The notes under the pieces are model-generated. The model ran no database searches. It saw only the letters and a list, made by a program, of their open reading frames with translations, and was not told the DNA's origin. DNA of 64,000 nucleotides from Lachnospiraceae bacterium (lineage in GTDB: Bacteria; Bacillota; Clostridia; Lachnospirales; Lachnospiraceae), in assembly GCA_017621075.1 (NCBI GenBank), contig JAGATV010000045.1, positions 1 to 64,000 of the forward strand, written 5' to 3'. The position numbers were made by a program, and so were the translations under genes. Shown piece after piece: positions 53,721-63,134 of this stretch; the stretch's first letter is position 1, and every line of letters begins with the position of its first letter.

Positions 53721-54740
53721 ATGGCAAGGCAAATGAAAGATGGCAATATTTCAGGGCTGCAGAAGGCGGCAATCCTGCTGATCTCCTTAGGCCCGGAGCG
53801 TTCTGCCGGGATCTTTAAGCATTTGAAGGAAGAAGAAATAGAAGAACTGACTCTTGAGATCGCCAACACCAGGAGCGTGACGCCCCAGGTGAAGGAAGAT
53901 GTCATCAATGAGTTTTACGAAGTGTGTCTGGCACAGCAATATATTGCTGAGGGTGGCATCTCTTATGCAAAGGAACTGTTGGAGAAGGCTTTGGGCAGCG
54001 ACAAGGCAATGGATGTCATCGGAAAGCTCACGGCGTCCCTACAGGTGAAGCCTTTTGAATTTGTAAGAAAGACCGATGCCAGCCAGATCACCAACTTTAT
54101 CCAGGATGAGCATCCCCAGACCATTGCGCTGATCCTGTCCTATCTGTCCCCCGGACAGGCAGCCCAGATCCTTTCTGCACTGCCGCCGGACAGGCAGACG
54201 GATGTGGCCAGACGTATCGCAGTCATGGACCGCACCAGCCCCGAGGTCATCAAGGAAGTGGAGAAGGTGCTGGAGACCAAGCTGGCAAGTCTGGTAAATC
54301 AGGATTATACCATCATCGGCGGCGTGGATTCCGTGGTGGAGATCTTGAATACGGTGGACCGGGGTACAGAAAAACACATCATGGAGACTTTGGAAATCGA
54401 GGAGCCGGAACTGGCGGACGAGATCAGAAAGAAGATGTTTGTATTCGAGGATGTGCTGCTTCTGGACGACAGGGCGATCCAGCGTGTGCTGCGTGATGTG
54501 GACAACAATGATCTGGGCATTGCACTGAAGGGAGCAAATGAACAGGTGCAGAATGCGATCTTCAACAACTTGTCAAAGCGTCTTGCTGTGATGATCAAGG
54601 AAGACATGGAATTCATGGGACCTGTCCGTATGAAGGATGTGGAGGAAGCACAGCAGAAGATCGTAAATATCATCCGCAAACTGGAGGATGCAGGAGAGAT
54701 CGTTATTTCCAGAGGTGGAGGTGACGAGATCATTGTCTAA
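53721..54740 (+). CDS. fliG: Flagellar motor switch protein FliG
   Basis: A rotor protein that contacts MotA. 339 residues in the N, M and C domains: ISGLQKAAILLISLGPERSAGIF at the N-terminus, EHPQTIALILSYLSPGQAAQIL in the middle domain, and the C-terminal torque helix with FVFEDVLLLDDRAIQRVLRDVD, carrying the conserved charged residues. It overlaps the fliH start by 8 nt and ends GGGDEIIV. Confidence 0.97.
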   Translation: MARQMKDGNISGLQKAAILLISLGPERSAGIFKHLKEEEIEELTLEIANTRSVTPQVKEDVINEFYEVCLAQQYIAEGGISYAKELLEKALGSDKAMDVIGKLTASLQVKPFEFVRKTDASQITNFIQDEHPQTIALILSYLSPGQAAQILSALPPDRQTDVARRIAVMDRTSPEVIKEVEKVLETKLASLVNQDYTIIGGVDSVVEILNTVDRGTEKHIMETLEIEEPELADEIRKKMFVFEDVLLLDDRAIQRVLRDVDNNDLGIALKGANEQVQNAIFNNLSKRLAVMIKEDMEFMGPVRMKDVEEAQQKIVNIIRKLEDAGEIVISRGGGDEIIV

Positions 54741-55626
54741 GAATCTGTTAAAGACAGGATATTTTGGACTGACCAGTGAAGAAGCCAGGGTCATTGATAC
54801 CAATGAACTTTTGGAAAAGAGGATACAAGAGTTGTCTGCCAAGATGAAGCGCCCGGAGAATGAAGGGTTCATTGCCGGTATCCCGGCGGACAGCCTTGCG
54901 GTGGACGCACTTTTGTCCGATGAGGATACAGCAGAAAGGGCAGGCGACGGGCTTTTAGGCGGGGAGGATTCCCGGAGCAATGTGATCAAAGCGGCGGAGA
55001 GTGGAGAAACCATTCGGGCGGAAGCTGTGAATGAGGCGCAGACCATTCTGGCAGATGCTAAGGAGCAGGCAGATAAGCTTCTTAAGGAGGCGGCTGCCAA
55101 GGCAGAGGCAGAAAGGGAACAGGTCTTTGCCCGGGCCAGGGAAGAAGGTTATGCGGACGGTCAGAAGCAGGCGGAGGCTGCGAATGAGCAGGTCAGGAGA
55201 CAGCTTGCAGACGAAAAGCGGCAGTTGGAAGAAGCATATGAGAAGCAGCTTGAGGAGCTGGAGCCACAGTTCATAGACACGATCACCGGTATCTATGAGC
55301 ATATTTTTCATGTGGAACTTAAGTCCTATCGTGAGATATTGGTATATCTGATCTCCGACACCCTGCGGAAAGTGGAGGATAACAGGAATTTTCTGATCCA
55401 TGTGAGCAGGGAAGATTATCCTTATGTGAGCATGCAGAAGAAGCAGATCCTGTCGGGCCCGGTCATGGCCGGACATACCGCAGAGATCGTGGAAGATCTG
55501 GCTCTTGCTCCGAATGAATGTCTGATAGAGACCGAGGGCGGCATCTTTGACTGTGGCCTGGACACGCAGCTTACAGAGCTTGGACAGAAGCTTAAGCTGC
55601 TGTCTTATAAAAAAGAGAACGGGTGA
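54733..55626 (+). CDS. fliH: Flagellar export stator protein FliH
   Basis: Binds the export ATPase FliI as a dimer and links it to the C-ring. About 297 residues: a poorly conserved N-terminus (SKNLLKTGYFG), a long Ala/Glu-rich coiled-coil (AKEQADKLLKEAAAKAEAEREQ), and a FliH C-terminal domain with the IHVSREDYPYV, AEIVEDLALAPNECLIETEGGIFDCGLDTQL signature. I start at TTG 54733 because GGAGGTG lies 10 nt upstream and relatives begin MSKNL; the ATG at 54688 is inside fliG with no suitable site. It overlaps fliI by 4 nt. Confidence 0.9.
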   Translation: MSKNLLKTGYFGLTSEEARVIDTNELLEKRIQELSAKMKRPENEGFIAGIPADSLAVDALLSDEDTAERAGDGLLGGEDSRSNVIKAAESGETIRAEAVNEAQTILADAKEQADKLLKEAAAKAEAEREQVFARAREEGYADGQKQAEAANEQVRRQLADEKRQLEEAYEKQLEELEPQFIDTITGIYEHIFHVELKSYREILVYLISDTLRKVEDNRNFLIHVSREDYPYVSMQKKQILSGPVMAGHTAEIVEDLALAPNECLIETEGGIFDCGLDTQLTELGQKLKLLSYKKENG

Positions 55627-56963
55627 ACAGATTGAACACGGTTGCCATTGATTTTGAAAAGTACAACAGGATAACAGAGGATACTTTCTTTAAGAAGCTG
55701 GGCAAGGTAGTCAACATTGTCGGGCTTACCATCGAATCCACAGGGCCGGATGCCAGACTGGGAGATATCTGCAGGATATTGCCGGACAGTAAGGGGCAGG
55801 AAAAGATGCGCCCGATTTTGGCAGAGGTGGTAGGATTTAAGGACAAGAAGACCCTGCTCATGCCTTATGATGCCACGGACGGGATCGGACTGGGCAGCAT
55901 TGTGGAGAACACGGGGAGTCCTCTGCGCGTTGCGGTCAGCGACAAACTCTTGGGAAAAACGTTGGACGGTATGGGCAGACCTGTGGACGGTACCCGGATA
56001 GAGGGGAATTCCTATCCTGTGGAGGCTGCGCCCCCGGACCCCATGAGCCGTGCCATCATCGATCAGGTGCTGCCTTTGGGGGTCAAGGCCGTGGATGGTC
56101 TGATCACTGTTGGCAAAGGCCAGCGTATCGGGATCTTTGCGGGTTCCGGCGTTGGAAAGTCCACACTGATGGGTATGTTTGCCCGCAACACCAAAGCGGA
56201 TATCAATGTCATCGCACTGATCGGAGAACGTGGAAGAGAGGTGCGGGAATTTATAGAGAGGGATCTGGGGGAAGAAGGCATGCGGCGTTCCGTGGTGGTG
56301 GTGGCCACCTCCGACAGGCCTGCCCTGGAGCGCAATAAGGCTGCCAAGACAGCCACGGCTATTGCAGAGTATTTCCGGGATCAGGGGAAGGATGTCCTGC
56401 TGATGATGGATTCCCTGACCCGTTTTTCCATGGCCCAGCGTGAAATCGGGCTGGCCAGCGGAGAGCCTCCGGTTACCAGGGGGTATCCTCCCAGTGTGTA
56501 TTCCGAGATGCCCAAGCTTTTAGAGCGGGCAGGACGTGCCGAGAAGGGATCGATTACGGGGCTGTACACCGTACTGGTGGATGGCGATGATTTTAACGAG
56601 CCCATCACGGATACGGCCAGGAGCATCCTGGACGGGCATATCATGCTGGACCGCAGACTGGGGCACAAGAACCACTATCCGGCCATCGATGTGCTGCAGA
56701 GCATTTCCAGATGCATGAGCCAGATCGCCGGGAAGGACCATAAGAAGGCGGCTGGCAGGTTAAAGACGGTGCTTGCCACCTACAGCGAGGCGGAGGACCT
56801 GATCAACATCGGCGCTTACAAAAGCGGCAGCAATCCGTCCATTGATTATGCCATCTCCAAGATCGATGCCGTGAATGCATTTTTGTGCCAGGACGTGGAT
56901 GAGAAGTTTACTTTTGAGGAGAGCGTGAACATGCTGGGCGAGCTGTTTGCAGATCAGCAGTAG
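55623..56963 (+). CDS. fliI: Flagellum-specific ATP synthase FliI
   Basis: The ATPase of the flagellar type III export apparatus. 446 residues, F1-beta-like: Walker A FAGSGVGKSTLMG near 173-185, RGREVREFIERDLGEEG, the Walker B strand VLLMMDSLTRFSMAQREIGLASGEPP and the GYPPSVYSEMPKLLERAGR segment. Start is GTG 55623, overlapping the fliH stop; the ribosome binding site is weak, so coupling to fliH is likely. Confidence 0.96.
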   Translation: MNRLNTVAIDFEKYNRITEDTFFKKLGKVVNIVGLTIESTGPDARLGDICRILPDSKGQEKMRPILAEVVGFKDKKTLLMPYDATDGIGLGSIVENTGSPLRVAVSDKLLGKTLDGMGRPVDGTRIEGNSYPVEAAPPDPMSRAIIDQVLPLGVKAVDGLITVGKGQRIGIFAGSGVGKSTLMGMFARNTKADINVIALIGERGREVREFIERDLGEEGMRRSVVVVATSDRPALERNKAAKTATAIAEYFRDQGKDVLLMMDSLTRFSMAQREIGLASGEPPVTRGYPPSVYSEMPKLLERAGRAEKGSITGLYTVLVDGDDFNEPITDTARSILDGHIMLDRRLGHKNHYPAIDVLQSISRCMSQIAGKDHKKAAGRLKTVLATYSEAEDLINIGAYKSGSNPSIDYAISKIDAVNAFLCQDVDEKFTFEESVNMLGELFADQQ

Positions 56964-57000
56964 CGTGCAGGATGAAAGGCAGTCCCGGAGGTGAGGCGTT

Positions 57001-57450
57001 ATGGCAAGATTTCGATATTCTTTGCAGAGTATTCTGGACATTAAGATGAAGATGGAAACCCAGGCAAAACAGGAATTCTCGGCGGCAAAAAGTGCGCTGG
57101 ATGAGGAGGAAAAGGGGCTTTTTTCTCTGAGGGAGCAGAAGGCGGACCTTGAGGAGAAAGCGGGGGAGCTTTTGTCCGGCAGGCTGGATTTTATGGCGAT
57201 CGAGGAGAACAAGCAGGCAATTCTGTTTACGGAGGGACAGATCGCCATAAAAAAGGAACGGGTCCGGCAGGCCGGAAAGCGCCTGGAAAACGCCAGAGAG
57301 GCGCTGACAGAGGTAATGAGGGAAAGAAAGACCCATGAGACCCTGAAAGAAAAATCCTTTGAAGCATTTTTGAAGGAGGAGAACAGGGCGGAGAGCAAGG
57401 CGGTGGATGAGCTGACAAGCTACACTTATGGGAAGAAGACGGATAAATAG
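57001..57450 (+). CDS. fliJ: Flagellar export chaperone FliJ
   Basis: A central-stalk-like coiled-coil protein inside the FliI ring, also an escort-chaperone helper. 149 residues, almost wholly heptad coiled-coil, beginning ARFRYSLQSILDIKMKMETQAKQEF, the pattern seen in Firmicutes FliJ. GGAGGTG lies just before the ATG. The call rests on shape and on position after fliI. Confidence 0.9.
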   Translation: MARFRYSLQSILDIKMKMETQAKQEFSAAKSALDEEEKGLFSLREQKADLEEKAGELLSGRLDFMAIEENKQAILFTEGQIAIKKERVRQAGKRLENAREALTEVMRERKTHETLKEKSFEAFLKEENRAESKAVDELTSYTYGKKTDK

Positions 57451-57501
57451 CAGGGGATGGCAAAAGGGATCTCCCAGAAAACAGACAGGCAGGTGACGAG
57501 C

Positions 57502-58377
57502 GTGGCAAAGGAATTAAGACCTGAAGAGGCAGCCGCACAGGCGGAAAAGAAACGATTACAAGAGGAAAAGAAACGGCTGAAAAAAGAACAGCAGATCCAG
57601 AGAAAAGAGGCAAAGCGCCGTGCGAAGGAGATCGCAAAGCAGGAGGATGCGCTGGCTGAGGAGGAAGAGAGCGGCGGTGTGACTACTTTTTTGGCCACAT
57701 TGGTCATCGTTGCACTGTGGATCGCCGTGATCTGCGTGGTGGTAAAACTGGATATCGGCGGTTTCGGCAGTTCTGTGCTGGCACCGATCTTAAAGGATGT
57801 TCCCGTGGTCAACAAAATCCTGCCCGGCAAGACCCTGACGGAGACCAATGATCCCGACAGCTATGGCGGATATACCAGTCTTAAGGACGCAGTGGATCAG
57901 ATCAAGAATTTGGAATTGGAATTGGAGCGTGCTCTGAATGCGGGCAGTGCCAAGGATGAGGAGATCGCCACTCTGAAAGCGGAGGTGCTGCGCCTTCAGG
58001 AGTTTGAGAAGAAGCAGGTGGAATTCCAGCGTATCCGCACGGAATTCTATGAAGAGGTGGTCTACGCGGAAAAAGGCCCCGGCGAGGAAGCCTATCAGAA
58101 ATATTATGAGGCTATGGACCCGGCTACGGCAGAGTATCTTTACAAGCAGGTGATAGCCGGACAGCAGGAGAGCAAAGAGGTTTTGGAGTATGCCAATACT
58201 TATGCACAGATGAAGCCCAAACAGGCAGCAGCGGCTTTCGAGAAGATGACAGGCAATCTTGATCTGGTGTCGAAGATACTGATGGCCATGAGCGCAGAAG
58301 AACGTGCCAAGATCCTGGACAGCATGGATTCGGAGGTAGTGGCAAAACTGACCAAAATTATGGATCCGGAGTCTTAA
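57502..58377 (+). CDS. MotE/YlxF-like flagellar protein
   Basis: About 291 residues. A lysine/glutamate-rich helical N-terminus (AEKKRLQEEKKRLKKEQ), one membrane helix (GGVTTFLATLVIVALWIAVICVVV), then a coiled-coil and a C-terminal MgtE_N/MotE-like helical region with MKPKQAAAAFEKMTGNLDLVSKILMAMSAEERAKILDSM. YlxF-type proteins sit between fliJ and fliK in Firmicutes and are thought to help motor function. I choose the GTG at 57502 because AGGTGA lies 5 nt upstream; the ATG at 57457 has AGGGG immediately before it, which is too close. If ATG were used, the protein would gain 15 residues. Confidence 0.8.
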   Translation: MAKELRPEEAAAQAEKKRLQEEKKRLKKEQQIQRKEAKRRAKEIAKQEDALAEEEESGGVTTFLATLVIVALWIAVICVVVKLDIGGFGSSVLAPILKDVPVVNKILPGKTLTETNDPDSYGGYTSLKDAVDQIKNLELELERALNAGSAKDEEIATLKAEVLRLQEFEKKQVEFQRIRTEFYEEVVYAEKGPGEEAYQKYYEAMDPATAEYLYKQVIAGQQESKEVLEYANTYAQMKPKQAAAAFEKMTGNLDLVSKILMAMSAEERAKILDSMDSEVVAKLTKIMDPES

Positions 58378-58440
58378 GTCCACAAGGGAAAGTGCCGATA
58401 AAAATAGTGGATTCAAATTTTTAAGGAAAGGAGGAGGACA

Positions 58441-59823
58441 ATGACCAGCACATCAGTAAAGGATGTAGGCCATCTGTTTGGCGGATTTGCCATAAACGCA
58501 GCATCCCAGGCAGCATCAGCCGGCAAGATCAGCTTCCAGAGCGTATGGGACGGTCAGACGGCGGCAGGCGGGCAGCGGGCGGATGCTTCCGGACAGACCG
58601 GGACACCGGAGGGAAAACAGCCCGTAAAACCGGGAGAATCCTTGAGGGCAAAAGAAACCGGCAAGATCTCCGGAGACAAGACTTTGGAAAAGAAAGAAGT
58701 CCCTGATATACCGGAGGATGAAAAGCTGGAAAAGGCAATGGAGATCCTTGAGACGGCGGCAGTGCAGCTGGTGGAAGAGATCACACACACTTTGGACATC
58801 AGTCCGGAGGAAGTACAGGACCTGCTGGACGGCATGGAACTTACGCCCACCGATCTTCTTGAGCCGGAGAACCTGAGCGCATTCCTGTTACAGGCAGTCG
58901 GTGCTGAGGATTCCGTGGCACTTCTCACCAATGAAGCCCTGTACAGCGATTACAGGCAGTTGATGCAGGAACTGGAGCAGATGCTTTCCGGGGACAGCGG
59001 CATGCAGGAGCTTGATCTGGCACAGCTAAGGAATCTGGCAGCCCGGAGCATGGATGCAGTGTCAGGACAGGGGATGGAAGCAGGGCTGAAAGAGCCTGCA
59101 CAGCCCGTGGTGGAGATCGCAGTGGAAGGCGTAAGCGACGATCCCGAGGACAACAGTGTGGTCACGGAAGATGGACAGACCTTGGGCATGAAGGAATTGG
59201 TGAAGGAATCCGGCACCGTCTTGGACAAAGAAAACACAGCAGAACACGGCGGACACAGAGAGACCGGGGAGCAGGGCGCAAGCCTTTTTCAACAGAATCT
59301 TAAGGCTGACGGCGGCATCTTGCAGCAGGCACCTGTGCAGGAGACGGGGAATGGTTTCAGCGTAGAGACCCAGGACCTCATGAGACAGATCATGGATTAC
59401 ATGAAAGTCCAGGTAAAACCTGATACTTCCAGCATGGAGATGCAATTACACCCGGAGAGCCTGGGGACCCTGCATATCAATGTGGCATCCAAGGACGGCG
59501 TACTCACAGCCAACTTTGTCACACAGAACGAAGCAGTAAGGGCAGCACTGGAGAGCCATATAGTTCAGTTGAAAGAAAATTTCGCCGAGCAGGGCATCAA
59601 GGTAGCAGCCATTGAGGTTACCGTACAGACCCACCAGTTTGAACAGAATCTGGACCAGGGCCGGGGACAGGAACAGGATGGCAGCCACAGAGGTACCCGC
59701 ACAAGAAGGATCAGACTGGACGGACCTTTGGACATGGAGGCGCTTGCAGACATGGACGAGGAGGAACAGCTGGCAGCACAGGTGATGGCATTAAACGGCA
59801 GTACGGTGGATTTCACCGCATGA
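58441..59823 (+). CDS. fliK: Flagellar hook-length control protein FliK
   Basis: A secreted ruler that stops hook growth and switches export specificity. 460 residues: a long low-complexity N-terminal and central part, then the Flg_hook C-terminal domain (about 310-405) with MQLHPESLGTLHINVASKDGVLTANFVTQNEAVRAALESHIVQLKENFAEQGIKVAAIEV, near-identical in pattern to FliK of other Firmicutes. GGAAAGGAGGAGG precedes the ATG. It lies between the MotE-like gene and flgD as usual. Confidence 0.93.
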   Translation: MTSTSVKDVGHLFGGFAINAASQAASAGKISFQSVWDGQTAAGGQRADASGQTGTPEGKQPVKPGESLRAKETGKISGDKTLEKKEVPDIPEDEKLEKAMEILETAAVQLVEEITHTLDISPEEVQDLLDGMELTPTDLLEPENLSAFLLQAVGAEDSVALLTNEALYSDYRQLMQELEQMLSGDSGMQELDLAQLRNLAARSMDAVSGQGMEAGLKEPAQPVVEIAVEGVSDDPEDNSVVTEDGQTLGMKELVKESGTVLDKENTAEHGGHRETGEQGASLFQQNLKADGGILQQAPVQETGNGFSVETQDLMRQIMDYMKVQVKPDTSSMEMQLHPESLGTLHINVASKDGVLTANFVTQNEAVRAALESHIVQLKENFAEQGIKVAAIEVTVQTHQFEQNLDQGRGQEQDGSHRGTRTRRIRLDGPLDMEALADMDEEEQLAAQVMALNGSTVDFTA

Positions 59824-59850
59824 TCAAAAAACAGAAAGGAGAGGATCGAT

Positions 59851-60585
59851 ATGGCACTGGTTGCACCCGTTGAGGACGGCAAGATCGTGGAGACGGCCTC
59901 CCAAAATTCTCTGAAGAATACTTCCAAGACCAGTAACAGCGAAATGGATAAGGATGCGTTCCTGCAGCTTCTGGTAGCACAGATGAAGTACCAGGACCCT
60001 CTGGAACCCACTTCCAACACAGAGTACATATCCCAGTATGCACAGTTCTCCCAGGTAGAACAGATGCAGAATATGGCCGGAAGCATGGATTTACAGAGAG
60101 CAAGCTCCCTGGTGGGCGAGGAGGTCTATATCAAGACTACCACATCCGCAGGAGAGACCAAGTATGTCCAGGGCAAAGTAGACTATGTGGTTTACGAGAA
60201 TGGTAAGGCGTATCTTTCCATCAATGAAGAACTGTATTCCCTGGAGGACCTGGATACCGTGGCAGATGCGGAATACCTTGCAGCATATAATAAGGCTACC
60301 GAGTTTGTGACAAAGGTGAACAAACTTCCCAATGTGAACGGTATCGATCTTACAGATGCTTCGGATATCGACGAACTGGAAGAAGCCTACAACAGCATGA
60401 ACGATTACGAGAAGAGTTTTGTGGCAAACGATGTGGTAAAGAGACTTGACAAGTATATCGAGAGACTGAAGGAGATCAGACAGGCGGCGGAAGAGGCCGA
60501 AGAGAACCAGCCGGAAGAAGGAACCGACGGCACGGAAGAAGTTGACGATACGGAAGAAACCGGCGGCACGGAGGACGCAGTCTGA
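59851..60585 (+). CDS. flgD: Hook assembly cap protein FlgD with an extra helical module
   Basis: The hook-cap protein on which FlgE assembles. 244 residues. Residues 30-75 are the FlgD core (MDKDAFLQLLVAQMKYQDPLEP, YISQYAQFSQVEQMQNM) and about 85-130 a short beta domain. Residues 145-212 form a helical module (YNKATEFVTKVNKLPNVNGIDLTDASDIDELEEAYNSMND and on) with the LP...Y.L....VAN...L pattern found in cell-wall surface proteins of Gram-positive bacteria. A Glu/Thr/Gly-rich acidic tail (213-244) ends it. This extension is not part of ordinary FlgD. AAAGGAGAGG precedes the ATG. Confidence 0.9.
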   Translation: MALVAPVEDGKIVETASQNSLKNTSKTSNSEMDKDAFLQLLVAQMKYQDPLEPTSNTEYISQYAQFSQVEQMQNMAGSMDLQRASSLVGEEVYIKTTTSAGETKYVQGKVDYVVYENGKAYLSINEELYSLEDLDTVADAEYLAAYNKATEFVTKVNKLPNVNGIDLTDASDIDELEEAYNSMNDYEKSFVANDVVKRLDKYIERLKEIRQAAEEAEENQPEEGTDGTEEVDDTEETGGTEDAV

Positions 60586-60612
60586 TACAGAAGGACAGAG
60601 GAGCTTAGGAAT

Positions 60613-61008
60613 ATGGATATTCAGAAAAACAGTTTCCTTTCCATTGGCCAGGTGGCAGACCGGATCGGTCAGAAGTCCTCGGCAGGGGATCGGAAGGCCC
60701 CGGAAGAAGGGCTCAGTTTCCGGGATATCCTGGAACAGAAGGCGGCGGACACAGGCAACCTTAAGCTGTCAAAGCATGCGGCAGTCAGGCTGAATGACCG
60801 CGGCATCAGCCTTACCAAGGACCAATGGCATCGTCTGGAAGGAGGAGCCAGAAAAGCCGGACAGAAAGGAATCAGAGATTCCCTGGTCATTGTGGATGAT
60901 CTGGCATTTATCGTGAATGTGCCCAATCAGACAGTGGTCACCGCAATGGACAGTACACAGACAGACGAGAATGTATTTACAAATATCAACGGAGCAGTCA
61001 TCATGTAA
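60613..61008 (+). CDS. TIGR02530-family flagellar operon protein
   Basis: 131 residues. The conserved part reads FRDILEQKAADTGNLKLSKHAAVRLNDRGISLT, then a positively charged ARKAGQKGIRDSLVIVDDLAFIVNVPNQTVVTAMD. This small protein is found next to flgD and flgE in many spirochetes and Firmicutes; its function is not established. Here it lies 27 nt after flgD and 76 nt before flgE. Confidence 0.86.
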   Translation: MDIQKNSFLSIGQVADRIGQKSSAGDRKAPEEGLSFRDILEQKAADTGNLKLSKHAAVRLNDRGISLTKDQWHRLEGGARKAGQKGIRDSLVIVDDLAFIVNVPNQTVVTAMDSTQTDENVFTNINGAVIM

Positions 61009-61084
61009 CCGGACCTGAGTGGAGGTTACGTCCCCCGACTGACAGAAGGGGACATGGTTCCGTTATGAAGGAGGAACAAATACT

Positions 61085-62815
61085 ATGATGAGATCACTTT
61101 ATTCTGGTGTGGCAGGTTTAAAGACCCACCAGACAAAGATGGACGTAATCGGTAACAACATCGCAAATGTAAACACCACCGCATTTAAATCCAGTTCTAT
61201 CGTATTCAGCGAGCTGATGAGCCAGACCACCCAGAGAGCCAGCGGACCGAATGCCGCCACCGGAACAGGCGGCACCAATGCAAGACAGATCGGACTTGGC
61301 GTAAAATCCGGCGCCATCAATATCAATATTGAGGGCCAGGGCTCCAGCCAGTCTACCGGCAATCCCTTTGATATCATGATCACGGGAGATAATTTCTTTG
61401 TTGTCAATAACGGCAACGGCAACTATTTTACCAGAGACGGTTCTTTCTATGTGGATGGCGCCGGAAATCTTGCCATGACCAGCACCGGATATAATGTCAT
61501 GGGTTGGGGCGTTGATGCTGCTACGGGCAACATCAAGCAGGATACCGTTACCGCACTGCGCATCATGAGCGCAGCAAATATGACTTATCCGCCCGAGGCT
61601 ACCTCCGAGGCTTATGTATCCGGCATCCTTGACAGGAATGATAAGGATGTATCCAGCGCAAACGGTAAGGCAGTGAACCTGAATTTCTTTGATGCACTGG
61701 GCTACAGCTATACTGCAAGACTGGTGTTCAAGCAGTCGGCAGACGAGAATGCATACAGTGTGGAACTGACCAAACTGCTGGATGCCAGCGGCGAAGAGAT
61801 GGACATTTCCGCACTGAAGTTCGGAGATACCGGCAGACTGCAGGAAAAACAGATCAAGGTGCAGTTGACCGATGGTTATTACTGGGATGGCAAGAAGCTG
61901 ATGAAGGAGGGAGAAACCACTCCTGTGGTGGATCTGAATACCCCTATCTTTGCGGATGAGCAGGGTACTCTGGTGAAGGATGTGGATGGCACGGGTGCCA
62001 CCCTGGATACCACCAATGATGCCCAGGCCAAGCTGGATCTGATCGCAAAGGCTTACGGTTATGAAGGCTCCACGGAAGAGTTTTTGAACCTTTACCAGAA
62101 AAACACCACGGCAGGAAGTGCAGGGGAGGCTATCAGCATCAGGCAGAGACTGGTGAACCTGCAGTATGGCACCACTCCGGTCACAGAGCAGTTTGATACC
62201 GGCAGTGAATTTACTGCGGATGGCCGTTTCTTTGACGGCGCAACCTTGAATTTTGATCCGGACACTGGTAAATTTGCAGGGATCAACGGAACTGCCACAA
62301 AGACTTCCGTGACACTGGATCTGTCAGGACTGGGAGGAAACTTCTCCAATATCAACATTGATTTTTCAGAGAGCTCAGGGTTCGATAACAAAGGAACTTC
62401 CACCATCGGCGCTACCAGCGGAGATTTTGACGGACTGGGAGCAGGACGGCGCCTGGGTGATATGATCGGTGTGTCCATCCAGAATAATGGTATGATCTAT
62501 GCAAGCTATGACAACGGTATGACCAAACTGCTTGGTCAGATCGCCACTGCAAATTTTGCCAATGCCTCCGGCCTGGAAAAGTCCGGTGACAATCTGTATG
62601 CGGCTACCTTAAACTCCGGTGAGTTTGACGGGATCGGTGTGGATGTCACCGCAAACGGCGGTTATATGTCCACGGGACAGTTGGAGATGAGCAACGTGGA
62701 TCTGTCCGCAGAATTCACGGAAATGATCACTACCCAGCGCGGTTTCCAGGCAAACAGCAGGATCATTACGGTATCCGATACATTGCTTGAGGAATTGACA
62801 AACCTGAAGAGATAA
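61085..62815 (+). CDS. flgE: Flagellar hook protein FlgE
   Basis: The hook subunit. 576 residues, on the long side because of a large central domain. The N-terminal axial motif MRSLYSGVAGLKTHQTKMDVIGNNIANVNTTAFKSS, the hook-cap/lateral domain and the C-terminal axial helix SNVDLSAEFTEMITTQRGFQANSRIITVSDTLLEELTNLKR are all present. GAAGGAGGAAC lies before the ATG at 61085. A stable hairpin follows its stop codon, and the gene must be translated strongly. Confidence 0.97.
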   Translation: MMRSLYSGVAGLKTHQTKMDVIGNNIANVNTTAFKSSSIVFSELMSQTTQRASGPNAATGTGGTNARQIGLGVKSGAININIEGQGSSQSTGNPFDIMITGDNFFVVNNGNGNYFTRDGSFYVDGAGNLAMTSTGYNVMGWGVDAATGNIKQDTVTALRIMSAANMTYPPEATSEAYVSGILDRNDKDVSSANGKAVNLNFFDALGYSYTARLVFKQSADENAYSVELTKLLDASGEEMDISALKFGDTGRLQEKQIKVQLTDGYYWDGKKLMKEGETTPVVDLNTPIFADEQGTLVKDVDGTGATLDTTNDAQAKLDLIAKAYGYEGSTEEFLNLYQKNTTAGSAGEAISIRQRLVNLQYGTTPVTEQFDTGSEFTADGRFFDGATLNFDPDTGKFAGINGTATKTSVTLDLSGLGGNFSNINIDFSESSGFDNKGTSTIGATSGDFDGLGAGRRLGDMIGVSIQNNGMIYASYDNGMTKLLGQIATANFANASGLEKSGDNLYAATLNSGEFDGIGVDVTANGGYMSTGQLEMSNVDLSAEFTEMITTQRGFQANSRIITVSDTLLEELTNLKR

Positions 62816-62829
62816 CTTATAATAAAGGT

Positions 62830-62856
62830 AAGGGACGGAATGTTTTTCCGTCCCTT
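62830..62856 (+). other. Stable intercistronic hairpin after flgE
   Basis: A perfect 11-bp stem (62830-62840 with 62846-62856) and 5-nt loop, without a T-run, 15 nt after the flgE stop. It may protect the flgE mRNA end or act as a partial terminator before flbD. Confidence 0.65.
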
Positions 62857-62917
62857 ATGTTGATATTGGCGACAAACAGTACTTTAGGTCGATAAGGCCA
62901 GGAAGGTGGGACGAAAC

Positions 62918-63103
62918 ATGATCGAAGTAACAAAACTCAATGGCGTGAAAATCCTGATAAACCCGCACTTGCTGGAGCTGGTGGAGGAAACTCCCGACAC
63001 GGTCCTGACTCTTACCACGGGCCGAAAATTAATTGTAAAAGAAAGTAGACAAGAGATAAAAAATCTTGTAAAATCATATAGAAAGGATATTCTGGCAGAA
63101 TAA
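62918..63103 (+). CDS. flbD: FlbD/SwrD-type small flagellar protein
   Basis: 61 residues: MIEVTKLNGVKILINPHLLELVEETPDTVLTLTTGRKLIVKES. The LNG...INP.LIE..E..PDT...L.NG motif defines the FlbD (YlzI, SwrD) family, which supports motor power in Bacillus. ATG 62918 has GGAAGGTGG before it; an in-frame GTG at 62906 is within that site. It comes just before motA. Confidence 0.93.
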   Translation: MIEVTKLNGVKILINPHLLELVEETPDTVLTLTTGRKLIVKESRQEIKNLVKSYRKDILAE

Positions 63104-63134
63104 TCTTAAAAATGCGGAATGTTAGGTGATCTTT

